This document shows positions 53,234 through 62,833 of a stretch of 64,000 bases of DNA, in pieces. Location of the stretch: assembly GCA_020633495.1 (NCBI GenBank), contig JACKDR010000026.1, positions 55,209 to 119,208 of the forward strand. Reading direction: 5' to 3'. The first letter of the stretch is position 1. Each line of letters opens with the position of its first letter. Under the pieces are notes generated by a model. That model made no database searches. It saw only the letters and a program-made list of their open reading frames with translations, and was not told where the DNA came from. The position numbers and the translations under genes were made by a program. Source of the DNA: Kofleriaceae bacterium. Its GTDB lineage: Bacteria; Myxococcota_A; Polyangia; Haliangiales; Haliangiaceae.

Positions 53234-54848
53234 TCCTCCCCCGGCGCCGGCCGGACGTCGGTGCCGACGTCGGTGCCGACCTCGGTGCCGGCGTCGGTGC
53301 GGACGTCGGTGCGGACGTCGGTGCGGACGTCGGTGCCGACCTCGGTGCCGACCTCGGTGCCGACCTGGCTCGGCAGGTGCGCCGGCGCCGACGACCCGCC
53401 CGCGGCGCGGCCGCCGCGACCCCCGCCGCTCTGGGCCTCGTCGACGCGGACCCGGGTCTCGTCGTCCTCCCCGACGTCGGTGGCGCCGCGGTCCGGCTTG
53501 ACCGCGACCGTCTTGCCGAACTGGACCTCGATGTTGGTCTCCTCGATGGCGTCGGGATCGAGGTGGGGCGCGGCCACCGGCACCGACTCGCCCAGCGGCA
53601 CCGGCTGGGGCAGGGGCGTGGCGCCGCCGTCGGTCGGGTTGGTCGGGTTGGTCGGGTTGGTGGTCTCGACGGCGCCGGCGCCGCTGCGCCCGGTCGACGG
53701 CGTCGCCGGCGTGGTCCGCGCGCCGGTCGCGCTGCCGCGCTCGGGCTCGACCTTGGCGAGGGCGCGCGCCAGGCCCTTCTGGGTCAGCGGGCTCGAGCCC
53801 TGGCGCGCCGCCTCGAGGGCCATGGCCTTGAGCCCGGCCTTGCGCTGCTGCCGGATCTGGTCGCGGCTCGGCGGCGGCGCCGCCGGCTCCGGGTCGGTCG
53901 CGGCCCGCGGCGGGGTCGGCTCCGGCGCCGCCGCGGTCTCCTCCTCGTCCTCGGGCGGCGCCACCAGCGGCGCCGCGATCGCCGGCGTCGCCGCCACCGG
54001 CTCGGGCGGCGGCGTCGGCAGGTCGGCCTCCATGAAGATCGGCGGCGGCGTCCGCTCGTCGCCGGCGGCGGCCGGCCGGCGGACGCCGGGGCCCACCGCA
54101 CCCCGCTCCTCGCGGCCGGCGTCCGGCGCCGCGCCTGGCGTCTGGGCCCCGGACGCCGCCGGCGCGCGATGGCCCGGCGCGGCGTCGGCCGGCGCGGCAT
54201 CGTCAGGCATGGCGTCGTCCGGCGCGGCGTCGTCCGGCGCCTCGGTCACCTCGGTCGCGTCGTCCCGCCGGGCGGCGTGGGCGCTGCCGTCCCGCGCGCC
54301 GGGCCCGGGGCGCCGCGCGCCGCGGCCTCGCGGCGCTGCGCGGCCAGCTCCTCGCGGGTCGGCATCAGCTTCGGGACCAGGCGGACCAGCTCCGGGATGC
54401 TGGCCTGGCGCGGCGCCGCCGGGGCGCTGCACACCGCGCCGATCAGCACGCCGCACACCGCGCCGCACATCAGCCCGGCCAGCGCCATCGCGGCCCACAG
54501 CCGGTGGTCGGTCGGCAGGTCGCCGTTGGGGATGGTCGCGATGATGACCAGGCCGGCGCCGGCGACCGCCTGGGTCCGCGCCGCCCGCCAGATCGCGGTG
54601 CGCCGGCCCCCGGTCCGGAGGCTGGCGTGGGCGGCGAGCCGCCCGATCCCGCCCGCCGTCAGCAGCGCCGCGACCCCGGCGAACAGGGTCGTGGTGCGCA
54701 GGGCGTCGACGAACAGCAGGTCCGGATGCCCGATCCCCATGCGCGCGAGGAGCCACACCGTGGCGGCCAGCATCGGCAACACCAGGGCGACCCCGACTGC
54801 GAAACCCTTGAGAAAAGCGAATGGCGGCAGGCGTTTGGACGCCGCCAT
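53230..54848 (-). CDS. Four-helix membrane protein with long Pro/Ala-rich tail, apparent frameshift
   Basis: From ATG 54848 one frame gives four membrane helices (FLKGFAVGVALVLPMLAATV onwards to about residue 155) and REELAAQRREAAARGAPG. Near 54270-54320, in a G/C run, the Pro/Ala-rich frame takes over as HAARRDDATEVTEAPDDAA and continues to the stop at 53230. Its tail carries 12-bp and 9-bp repeats. Either a single gene with an indel or two genes (stop at 54246 and a start near 54210) are possible. The tail (VQFGKTVAVKP, GLARALAKVEP) is not recognised. It overlaps the M50B gene. Confidence 0.55.
53254..53361. repeat. Nine tandem 12-bp repeats near the end of the Pro/Ala-rich gene
   Basis: Nine tandem copies of GACGTCGGTGCC variants, encoding GTDV/RTDV/GTEV units on the minus strand. 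Nearby a 9-bp unit GGTCGGGTT is repeated three times (53632-53658), giving NPTNPTNPT. Such minisatellites are prone to length changes. Confidence 0.85.
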
Positions 54849-54878
54849 GGCGACCTTCCCCGGGGCCGACGATCCGTG

Positions 54879-54894
54879 GCTTCCGTCCGGAAGC
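54879..54894. promoter_or_regulatory. Short palindrome between the divergent genes at 54848 and 54979
   Basis: GCTTCCG-TC-CGGAAGC, 7-bp arms with a 2-base centre. Its position 31 bases before the minus-strand ATG suits an operator; no regulator is known. Confidence 0.3.
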
Positions 54895-54957
54895 ATTTCT
54901 GTCCGTGTACCGTACCATGACCGCCGCCGTCCTCCGGCCGGCCGAAACACCGTCGTG

Positions 54958-54963
54958 TAGAAT
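54958..54963 (+). promoter_or_regulatory. -10 element of the gp19-like gene
   Basis: TAGAAT with 15 bases to the ATG, between which GAGG could act as ribosome binding site. No convincing -35. Confidence 0.35.
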
Positions 54964-54978
54964 CGCCGCCGAGGCCCC

Positions 54979-55905
54979 ATGTCAGCCACCCCGCAACGCG
55001 CATACTCCGCCGCTCACTTCGCCCTCGAGCTCGATGGCTCGAAGCAGGTCGGCCTGTTCCGGTCGATCGAGGGCGGCGGCGTCAAGGTCGAGGTCATCAA
55101 CAACCAGGATGGCGCGCACCACGAGACCCTGCGGCAGCTCGGTCGGCCCAGCTACGAGGACATCAAGGTCCAGGTCGGCATGGCGATGTCCGAGCCGTTC
55201 TACGACTGGATCAAGGACTTCTTCCGCGGCGACGCCGTCCGCAAGACCGGCGCGATCGTGGCCGCGGACTTCTACTACCTCGAGCGGGCGCGCCGCGAGT
55301 TCGACCAGGCGATGATCAGCGAGCTGGCGTTCCCCAAGCTCGAGGGCACCGACCAGAGCGCCTGCTACATGACCGTGACGATCTCGCCGGAGACCATCAC
55401 GTACGCCAAGGGCAGCGGCGCCAAGCTCGAGACCGGCGGCGGCTTCGCCACCCAGAAGCTGTGGGCCGCCTGCAACTTCACGTTCTCGATCGACGGCTTC
55501 AAGGACGCGTGCACGCGGGTCACCAAGATCGACCCCTTCACGATCAAGCAGAAGATGATCGAGTACCAGCAGGGCCAGCTGCGCCACGCGGTCAAGGTGC
55601 CGGGCCGGATCGAGTACCCGAACCTCACGTTCTACGTGCCCGAGGCCGACGCCAAGCCGTTCTTCGATCACCACGCCAAGTACGGCCTCGGCGGCGACCT
55701 GCAGAAGCCCAACCGGCTCACCGGCCAGATCGAGACCCAGGACAACGCCGGCGGCTCGCTGTTCCGCATCGACTTCTTCGGCGCCGAGATCTTCAACATC
55801 GCGATCGACAAGTCGGACGCGTCGAGCGAGTCGATCAAGCAGGTCAAGGTCGAGCTCTGCGTCGAGTCGATGTCGTTCATGTACCTGCGCAAGGAGCTGG
55901 CCTAG
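54979..55905 (+). CDS. Double-domain T4 gp19-like tail-tube family protein
   Basis: 308 residues, twice the usual gp19/tail-tube length. The N-terminal half (about 8-145; AAHFALELDGSKQVGLFRSI, RPSYEDIKVQVGMAMSEPFY, FDQAMISELAFPKLEG) matches the tail-tube family of phage and contractile injection systems. The C-terminal half (about 160-305; NFTFSIDGFKDACTRVTKID, FRIDFFGAEIFNIAIDKSDA, VKVELCVESMSFMYL) repeats the same fold. No sheath, baseplate, spike or ATPase gene lies in the window, so this is an orphan. It may form rings or filaments on its own or belong to a system encoded elsewhere. Followed by an unrelated small gene with its own promoter. Confidence 0.8.
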   Translation: MSATPQRAYSAAHFALELDGSKQVGLFRSIEGGGVKVEVINNQDGAHHETLRQLGRPSYEDIKVQVGMAMSEPFYDWIKDFFRGDAVRKTGAIVAADFYYLERARREFDQAMISELAFPKLEGTDQSACYMTVTISPETITYAKGSGAKLETGGGFATQKLWAACNFTFSIDGFKDACTRVTKIDPFTIKQKMIEYQQGQLRHAVKVPGRIEYPNLTFYVPEADAKPFFDHHAKYGLGGDLQKPNRLTGQIETQDNAGGSLFRIDFFGAEIFNIAIDKSDASSESIKQVKVELCVESMSFMYLRKELA

Positions 55906-55957
55906 GCCCCAGGCCGACCGGCCCGCGGCGGGGGAGATCCGGACCGCCGACGAAAAC

Positions 55958-55986
55958 TTGCCCGGGCCGATCCCGGCTGCGACCGT
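55958..55986 (+). promoter_or_regulatory. Promoter of the small protein gene at 55993
   Basis: TTGCCC, 17-base spacer, GACCGT, 6 bases to the ATG. It shares AAACTTGCCCGG and identical spacing to start with 51744-51772. Alternatively GAAAACTT could be an ECF-type -35. Confidence 0.45.
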
Positions 55987-55992
55987 CGCGGC

Positions 55993-56262
55993 ATGCACCC
56001 CGACGAGCTGATGGCCGAGATCGACCTGCCCACGGACGATGCGCACCCGGCCGCCGTCGGCGAGATCATCTTCCAGAGCGCGTTCGAGCCGGACCCGCAC
56101 CGCGCCCTCGACGTCCTGGCGTTCGTGATGTGCCCGCTGGAGGCGTTCGCCCCCAGCGGCGGACCGGAGGAGCTCGCCGCGGTCGAGGAGCTGATCACGC
56201 CGGCCAAGATGGAGGCGCTGCGCCGCTGGTACGTGGCGCACAACGCCTCCGCCGCCAGCTGA
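55993..56262 (+). CDS. Small acidic protein of unknown function
   Basis: 89 residues, acidic, no signal peptide or membrane helix. Not recognised. Contains one Cys (AFVMCPLEAF) and helical-looking C-terminal third (EELITPAKMEALRRWYVAHN). The promoter just upstream and normal codon use suggest it is real. Placed between the gp19-like and DUF362 genes. Confidence 0.6.
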   Translation: MHPDELMAEIDLPTDDAHPAAVGEIIFQSAFEPDPHRALDVLAFVMCPLEAFAPSGGPEELAAVEELITPAKMEALRRWYVAHNASAAS

Positions 56263-56307
56263 GCGCGCGGCCGCGCGTCGCACCGCCCGCCCGCCCGCGA
56301 CCGCCGG

Positions 56308-56336
56308 TTGCGCGGCTCCGGGTGCCCCGGTACGGT
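56308..56336 (+). promoter_or_regulatory. Promoter of the DUF362 gene
   Basis: TTGCGC (56308-56313), 17-base spacer, TACGGT (56331-56336), and 6 bases to the ATG at 56343. One of the best leaderless-looking promoters in the window. Confidence 0.55.
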
Positions 56337-56342
56337 CCGCGC

Positions 56343-57476
<1,134 letters not shown>

Positions 57477-57505
57477 TCGCCGCCGCGCCGGCGCCGCGAG
57501 CCTGG

Positions 57506-58210
57506 CTAGCCGTCGCCGTCGCTGGCGAGGCGCGCGCGCAGGCGCTCGACCGCCTGGGCGTGGAGCCGGCTGGCCCACGACTTCGAGATGCCGAGCTCGG
57601 CGCCGGCCTCCATGAGGTTCTTGCCCTCGACGTAGTGCTTGTGGAGCAGGGCGCGCTCGCGCTCGGGCAAGGTCGTCATCGCGGCCTCGACCTGGCGCCG
57701 CATCGCCGCGCGATCGAGGCGCGCGTCGGCGGGCTCGCCCGGGTCGGCGGGCTCCTGGTGCTCCTCCATCGTCGCCAGCGACACCGTGTACACCGTCTGC
57801 ACCGCGGCGATCGCGTCGCGGACCTCGCGCAGCCTGGCCTCGGTGTCGCCGGCGCCGGCGCCCGGCGCCCCGGCCGCGCGCGCCGCCGCCTCCTGCCGGC
57901 CGCGCGCCTCGAGCACCTCGGCCGCGGCGCGCAGCGCGCACAGCTGGGCCCAGACCCGGCGGGGCAGGTTGCTGGCCCGGCGCAGCCCGTCGATCACCGA
58001 GCCCTGGACCCGGTACCACGCGAAGGTCGAGAAGCTGGCGCCGGCGTCGGGGTCGTAGCGCGACGCCGCCTCGACCAGGCCGAGGTCGCCGAGCCCGATC
58101 AGCTCCTCCATGTCGACGTGCTCGCGGACCCGCGGGTAGATCAGCGCCGCGGCCTTGCGTACGAGGTGCCGGTGCGACTCCACCAGGGCCGCGCGCTGGG
58201 CTGCGTTCAC
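57506..58210 (-). CDS. Sigma-28/WhiG-FliA-like RNA polymerase sigma factor
   Basis: 234 residues from GTG 58210. Region 2 (ESHRHLVRKAAALIYPRVRE, EELIGLGDLGLVEAASRYDP, FSTFAWYRVQGSVIDGLRR) and region 4 (LPERERALLHKHYVEGKNLM and LGISKSWASRLHAQAVERLR) match FliA/WhiG/SigD-type sigma factors, while region 3 is short. Those control motility or development genes. An ATG at 58222 would also start the protein, but it lies within TATGTT (58223-58218), a -10 box 7 bases before the GTG, so the GTG is preferred. Divergent from the homoserine kinase gene with only 38 bases between. Confidence 0.85.
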   Translation of the reverse strand: MNAAQRAALVESHRHLVRKAAALIYPRVREHVDMEELIGLGDLGLVEAASRYDPDAGASFSTFAWYRVQGSVIDGLRRASNLPRRVWAQLCALRAAAEVLEARGRQEAAARAAGAPGAGAGDTEARLREVRDAIAAVQTVYTVSLATMEEHQEPADPGEPADARLDRAAMRRQVEAAMTTLPERERALLHKHYVEGKNLMEAGAELGISKSWASRLHAQAVERLRARLASDGDG

Positions 58211-58217
58211 TGCCCCG

Positions 58218-58223
58218 AACATA
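58218..58223 (-). promoter_or_regulatory. -10 element of the sigma factor gene
   Basis: Minus-strand TATGTT, 7 bases before GTG 58210, favouring the GTG over the ATG at 58222. It lies close to the oppositely directed TAGCTT at 58237-58242. Confidence 0.45.
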
Positions 58224-58236
58224 CCCCCAAACCGGC

Positions 58237-58242
58237 TAGCTT
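58237..58242 (+). promoter_or_regulatory. -10 element of the homoserine kinase gene
   Basis: TAGCTT ends 6 bases before the GTG at 58249. Confidence 0.45.
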
Positions 58243-58248
58243 CACCAC

Positions 58249-59220
58249 GTGGCCACCTTCACCACCCTCGACGACGCCGACCTCGCCGCGATCGCCGCCG
58301 CCTTCGGGCTGGGGGCGCTGCGGCGCTGGCGCCCGATCGCCGCCGGCACGATCAACTCCAACTTCGACGTCGAGGCCGCGGCCGGCCGCTTCTTCGTCCG
58401 CGTCAACGAGGGCAAGACGGTCGCCGACGTGGTCTGGGAGGGCGAGCTGGTCGCCGCGCTCGCCGCGCGCGGCGTGCCCGCGCCGGTGCCGCTGCCGGTC
58501 GGCGACGCCCGGCACCTGGTCCACCGCGACCTCGTGATCAGCGCGTTCGCGTGGCGCGCCGGCGGCCACCGCGCCGCCGCCGAGGTCAGCGTCGGCGACG
58601 CCGGCCGCGTCGGCGAGGTCCTGGCCCGCCTGCACCTCGCCGGCCTCGACCTGCCGCCGGCGGTGCGCCGCCGCAGCATCTACGACCACGCCCACCTGCG
58701 CGCCCGGTTCGCGGCGCTGCCCGGCGACGCGGTCGCCGCCGACCCCGCGCTCGCCGACGCGGTCGCGCTGCTCGGCGACGAGCTGGCCTGGCTCGACGCC
58801 CGCGCCGACGCGCGCGCCGCCGCCACCGCGGGCCTGATCCACGGCGATCTGTTCCGCGACAACGTCCTGTTCGAGGGCGACGACCTGGTCGCGGTCCTCG
58901 ACTTCGAGCAGGCCTCGGGCGGCAGCCTGGCCTACGACCTGGCGGTCTGCCTCAACGACTGGGCCTGGGCCGGCGGCCCCCGTCCCGACGTGGCGCGGGC
59001 CCTGGTCGCCGGCTACCAGCGGGTCCGGCCCCTGACCGCCGCCGATCGCGCGGCCCTGCCCATCGAGCTCCGCGCCGCCGCGGCGCGCTTCACGCTGACC
59101 CGGATCACCGACGTCCACCTGCCGGGGATCTCCAATCCTGACAAGGATTTCCGCGATTTCCTGGCCCGGCTGGCGCGCTGGCGCACGGCCCCGCTTCCCG
59201 ACCTCGCGACGTCGGTGTAG
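58249..59220 (+). CDS. thrB: Homoserine kinase, type II (ThrB2, APH-fold)
   Basis: 323 residues from GTG. The aminoglycoside-phosphotransferase-like fold shows the start ATFTTLDDADLAAIAAAFGL, the nucleotide loop AAGTINSNFDV, the catalytic LIHGDLFRDNVLFEGD (Brenner motif) and the metal-binding VLDFEQASGG. This is the ThrB2 form found in many proteobacteria that replaces GHMP-type ThrB in threonine synthesis, phosphorylating L-homoserine. No other threonine genes in the window. Confidence 0.9.
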   Translation: MATFTTLDDADLAAIAAAFGLGALRRWRPIAAGTINSNFDVEAAAGRFFVRVNEGKTVADVVWEGELVAALAARGVPAPVPLPVGDARHLVHRDLVISAFAWRAGGHRAAAEVSVGDAGRVGEVLARLHLAGLDLPPAVRRRSIYDHAHLRARFAALPGDAVAADPALADAVALLGDELAWLDARADARAAATAGLIHGDLFRDNVLFEGDDLVAVLDFEQASGGSLAYDLAVCLNDWAWAGGPRPDVARALVAGYQRVRPLTAADRAALPIELRAAAARFTLTRITDVHLPGISNPDKDFRDFLARLARWRTAPLPDLATSV

Positions 59221-59313
59221 CGTGCGGCGGGAATCGGCGCCTCGCCTCGCGCGTTGAGTGCTCACGACGTCCCCGCCCGTGGCCTCCGCCGTCCCCGACA
59301 ACCACGAGACCTC

Positions 59314-59841
59314 ATGATCCTCACCCGCCACACCATCCTGGTCGCCGCGCTCGTCGCCGGGGCCACGACCCTGGGCGCCTGCGCCAAGCCGCCCGGCCGC
59401 ATCGCCGGCACCCAGATCCCCGACGACCCGGTCAACCGCGCGCTGCTCGAGCGCCTCGAGGACTACCGCCTCGCCGTCGAGCGCCGCGACGCCGACGCCC
59501 TGGTCCTGATGGCGTCGCCCGAGTACTGGGAGGATCGCGGCACCACCGAGGCCAAGGACGACTACGGCTTCGACAAGCTGCGGTGGGTGCTCGCCGGCCG
59601 CTTCCAGCTGGCCAGCGAGATCCGCTACTCGATGCGCTACGACAAGATCCGCCGGGTCTGCCCGGGTGGCCACAACGACACCATCGAGAAGGGCTGCCGC
59701 GCCCACGTCGAGGTCCAGATCGACGCCAGCTACACCGTCAACGACGCTCGCGGCGAGCCCCGCCGCGAGGACATGCGCGATCAGAACGAGATGGTCCTGG
59801 AGTGGTCCGGGGACCAGTGGATGTTCGTCAGCGGGATGTGA
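59314..59841 (+). CDS. Lipoprotein of unknown function
   Basis: 175 residues from ATG 59314; signal and lipobox TLGAC (about residue 21). The remainder is a small alpha/beta, NTF2-like-looking domain (LLERLEDYRLAVERRDADAL, VLMASPEYWEDRG) with a Cys pair (RRVCPGG, KGCRAHV). Not recognised. Its last 14 bases overlap the convergent gluzincin gene. Confidence 0.65.
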   Translation: MILTRHTILVAALVAGATTLGACAKPPGRIAGTQIPDDPVNRALLERLEDYRLAVERRDADALVLMASPEYWEDRGTTEAKDDYGFDKLRWVLAGRFQLASEIRYSMRYDKIRRVCPGGHNDTIEKGCRAHVEVQIDASYTVNDARGEPRREDMRDQNEMVLEWSGDQWMFVSGM

Positions 59842-62365
59842 CCCGCGGCGGCGCGAACGCCAGCCGCGCCCGCCAGTCGGCGGCGAGCAGGTGATCCATC
59901 TCGGTCATGTCGTCGGCGGCGAGCCGCGCCGCCGCTTGCTCGACCCGCGCCAGGTCGCCGGCGCGCCACGCGCTGACCGCCAGCTTGCGGGCGGCGTTGC
60001 GCGCGAACCGCGCCGACGGTAGGCCCCGGCCCAGCGCGGTCGCGAGGTCGTCGGCGGCGCCGGCGTGGTCGCCGCGCAGGCCGCGCTGCAGGCCGCGCAG
60101 GTAGTAGCCCAGGCCCAGCTCGGGCTCGAGGGCGATCGCCAGGTCGGTCCAGGCCATCGGCGCGTCGAAACTGGACGCAGCGCCCGTGGCCGCGTCGTCG
60201 TCGTCGTCGTCGGCCGCGGCCGCAGTCGCCGCGTCGTCGCCGCCGTCGTCGAGGCGGGTGCCGAAGAAGTACGCGCGCAGCGCGCCGCCGGCGGGCCCGG
60301 CGTGGCGCAGCGCCAGCAGCTCGGCGTCGAGCTGGCGGCCCTGGTCGTCGGCCAGCGGCATCGCCGCGCCCTCGGCGACCAGCGCCTCGGCGCCCGCGCG
60401 ATCGCCGCGCCGCACCGCCAGCGTCGCCATCGCCGACACCGCCTCGGCGCGCAGCGACGACGTCATGTGCTCGGCGTCGCCGGCGATGGCCTGGTAGATC
60501 GCCACCGCCTCGGCGCGCTCGGCATCGCTGCCGCCGGCCAGCGCGCCGGCGAGATCGAGCCGGTAGCGCGGCTCGCCGGGCTCGTCGCCGCACACCACCC
60601 GCAAGAGGCGCACCGCCGCCGGCCGGTCGCCGCGCGCCAGCGCCTCGGCGGCCTCCATGCGGCGCGCCGCGATCGCGTGCGGGCAGGGCCGCTGGAACAC
60701 GCTGCCGCGGCGGAACCGCTCGCGCACCACCTCGACCTCGGCGTCGGCCAGCGGCGTCGCCGCGATCAGCTGCCGCCACTGCTCGACCAGCGCCGCCAGC
60801 GGCTCGCCGTAGGCGGCCTGGAAGTCGCCGCCGCTGCGGTACAGCCGGCGCAGCCGCTCGGGGCCGTGGGCGTCGAGCAGGAAGCGCACGAACGAGCCGG
60901 CGGTCGTGTAGCTGCGCACCGACGACGACGTGAAGAAGCTCAGCGACAAGAGGTCGCCGACGTCGGGCTGCACGCCCATCTGCTGCAGCGCGCGCACCGC
61001 CTGGTGCGGGGTCAGCGCCTGGTCGTAGTTGCCGGGCCAGTCGACCGCGACCGCGAGCCCCTCGATCAGCCCGGGCCGGAACGCCAGCGGCATGCCGGCG
61101 ACGTCCTCGGCGCTGGTGTGGAACCACGGATCGCCGAACAGCCCGGCGACGACGTGCGCGATCTCGTGGCGCAGCGACCGGTGCGGGAACGCCGACGCGG
61201 TCAGGTAGATCTCGCGGCGCCACGGCTTGGCCATCTCGACGTCGCGCGCGCCCATCAGCGCCGCCTTCTGATCGCGGCTGGCGAAGTAGTAGCTGTGGAT
61301 GCGGCCGGCGCCGGTGAAGGCGTCGAGGCCGGCCTGGTCGAGGCCGAGGGTGTGGACCACCTGGTCGAGGCGGAACTCGTGCTCCTGGGCGAGCAGGGCG
61401 GCGTCGGCGGCGACGTCCGGCCGATCGGCGTAGTGGATCACGAAGTGCGGCGTCTCGATGCGGCCGCCGAGGGCGCGCTGGATGTCCTCGGCGTCGATCG
61501 CGTAGCCGAGGTCGCCGGCGTGGGCGCGCAGGAGCAGGGCGCCGGCCGCCGCGACCGCCGCGCCGGCGTGCCACGGCCAGCGCCAGCCGCGCGGCCGGCG
61601 CTCGCGCCGCCGCGGCTGCAGCGTGGGCGCGGCGAGCAGCGGCCGCAGCGCGGCCAGCGCGGCGATCACGACCAGCAGCTGCTCGGCGCGGGCCGCGTAC
61701 AGCGGCAGGCCGATGCGGATGTTCTCGTCGTAGAGGTTGCCGGGGAAGTAGCCGACCAGCGGGTTGTAGACGAACACCGGCGGCTCGCCGTAGAAGCGCG
61801 CCAGCCCGGCGATCGCGAGCCCGAGCACCAGCGCCACCGCGCCCACCGCCGCCAGCCAGCCGCGGCGCCCGGCGGCCAGGCCGATCGCGACCCCGGCGCC
61901 GGCGAACACCACCGCCGACGCGGTCGGCAGCGACGCGTAGGCGCGCAGCCCGAAGCCCCAGTCGCAGGTCGGCCGGCGCAGGCCGTTGAACGCGGCCAGC
62001 ACCGCCGGCACCGCGGTCACGACCACCGCGATCGCGATCGCTGCGCCGAGCGCGCCGAGGACGTCGCGGGTGACGGTCGCGCCGGCGGCCAGCCCGGACG
62101 GCACGCCGGCGGCGGCGCGGGCCGCGGCCGTTCGTCGCGCCACGACGACGCCGACGTCGAGCGCGATCAGCGACGCCGGGATCGCCGCGGCCGCCGCCAG
62201 CTCGAAGCCGAGGACGTCGAACAGGCGGAAGCGCAGCGCCCACAGCCCGACCACCACCGCCAGGCCGAGCCAGGCGCGGCCCCGCCACGACCGGATCACC
62301 TGGCGCAGGGCCACCGCCGCCGGGGCGCCGTGGGTCGCGGCCCCGCTGGTTTGACCCTGCGGCAT
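59828..62365 (-). CDS. Membrane protein with gluzincin-type metalloprotease domain and TPR-like tail
   Basis: 845 residues from ATG 62365. Five or six membrane helices fill the first 280 residues. A soluble part (about 295-560) has the zinc motif LRHEIAHVVAG (HExxH) and a Glu downstream in LIEGLAVAVDWPG, the gluzincin arrangement. A C-terminal TPR-like region (about 610-830) with YLRGLQRGLRGDHAGAADDL follows. It may cleave periplasmic proteins. An Asp-rich stretch lies near 60185-60240. The stop overlaps the convergent lipoprotein gene by 14 bases. Confidence 0.75.
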   Translation of the reverse strand: MPQGQTSGAATHGAPAAVALRQVIRSWRGRAWLGLAVVVGLWALRFRLFDVLGFELAAAAAIPASLIALDVGVVVARRTAAARAAAGVPSGLAAGATVTRDVLGALGAAIAIAVVVTAVPAVLAAFNGLRRPTCDWGFGLRAYASLPTASAVVFAGAGVAIGLAAGRRGWLAAVGAVALVLGLAIAGLARFYGEPPVFVYNPLVGYFPGNLYDENIRIGLPLYAARAEQLLVVIAALAALRPLLAAPTLQPRRRERRPRGWRWPWHAGAAVAAAGALLLRAHAGDLGYAIDAEDIQRALGGRIETPHFVIHYADRPDVAADAALLAQEHEFRLDQVVHTLGLDQAGLDAFTGAGRIHSYYFASRDQKAALMGARDVEMAKPWRREIYLTASAFPHRSLRHEIAHVVAGLFGDPWFHTSAEDVAGMPLAFRPGLIEGLAVAVDWPGNYDQALTPHQAVRALQQMGVQPDVGDLLSLSFFTSSSVRSYTTAGSFVRFLLDAHGPERLRRLYRSGGDFQAAYGEPLAALVEQWRQLIAATPLADAEVEVVRERFRRGSVFQRPCPHAIAARRMEAAEALARGDRPAAVRLLRVVCGDEPGEPRYRLDLAGALAGGSDAERAEAVAIYQAIAGDAEHMTSSLRAEAVSAMATLAVRRGDRAGAEALVAEGAAMPLADDQGRQLDAELLALRHAGPAGGALRAYFFGTRLDDGGDDAATAAAADDDDDDAATGAASSFDAPMAWTDLAIALEPELGLGYYLRGLQRGLRGDHAGAADDLATALGRGLPSARFARNAARKLAVSAWRAGDLARVEQAAARLAADDMTEMDHLLAADWRARLAFAPPRVTSR

Positions 62366-62380
62366 CGGTCCGCATAGAGT
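62351..62380 (+). promoter_or_regulatory. Promoter of the PilZ gene
   Basis: TTGACC (62351-62356), 18-base spacer, TAGAGT (62375-62380), 11 bases to the ATG at 62392. It overlaps the start codon region of the divergent gluzincin gene (62365). Confidence 0.55.
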
Positions 62381-62391
62381 TGATCGCCCCG

Positions 62392-62826
62392 ATGGACGAC
62401 GCAAGCGAAGCGGACGACCGGCGGTCCGACGCCCGCGCTCCCATCGAGCTCAAGGTGGAGTACCGGCGGCTGAACGCGTTCTTCGCCGACTACACCAAGA
62501 ACATCTCCCGCGGCGGCACGTTCATCAAGACCGGCAAGCCGCTGCCCATCGGCACCGAGTTCCTGTTCAAGCTGTTCGTGCCGCACCTCGAGGCGCCGCT
62601 GTGCATCCACGGCGAGGTCCAGTGGATCGTCAGCGAGGACGACGTCGCCGCCGGCACCGAGCCCGAGGCCGGCATGGGCATCCGCTTCGTCTACCGCGAC
62701 GGCGATCCACGCGACGAGATCACCCGCACCGTCGAGCGCCTGATGGTCGACAGCCTCGGCCAGCGGCTGTACACCCGGCTCATGGACAAGTCGCGCACCG
62801 GCGACGATCCCGACGCAGACTCGTGA
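62392..62826 (+). CDS. PilZ domain protein (Myxococcus-type)
   Basis: 144 residues. A PilZ domain of the kind common in myxobacteria (TIGR02266-like) with DARAPIELKVEYRRLNAFFA, DYTKNISRGGTFIKTG and the strand LCIHGEVQWIV. PilZ proteins bind cyclic di-GMP through the RxxxR and (D/N)xSxxG motifs; here N-I-S-R-G-G is present and the N-terminal Arg cluster (DDRRSDARAP) may supply RxxxR, though spacing is atypical. pssA starts 7 bases after the stop, so one operon. Confidence 0.85.
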   Translation: MDDASEADDRRSDARAPIELKVEYRRLNAFFADYTKNISRGGTFIKTGKPLPIGTEFLFKLFVPHLEAPLCIHGEVQWIVSEDDVAAGTEPEAGMGIRFVYRDGDPRDEITRTVERLMVDSLGQRLYTRLMDKSRTGDDPDADS

Positions 62827-62833
62827 GGCCCAC

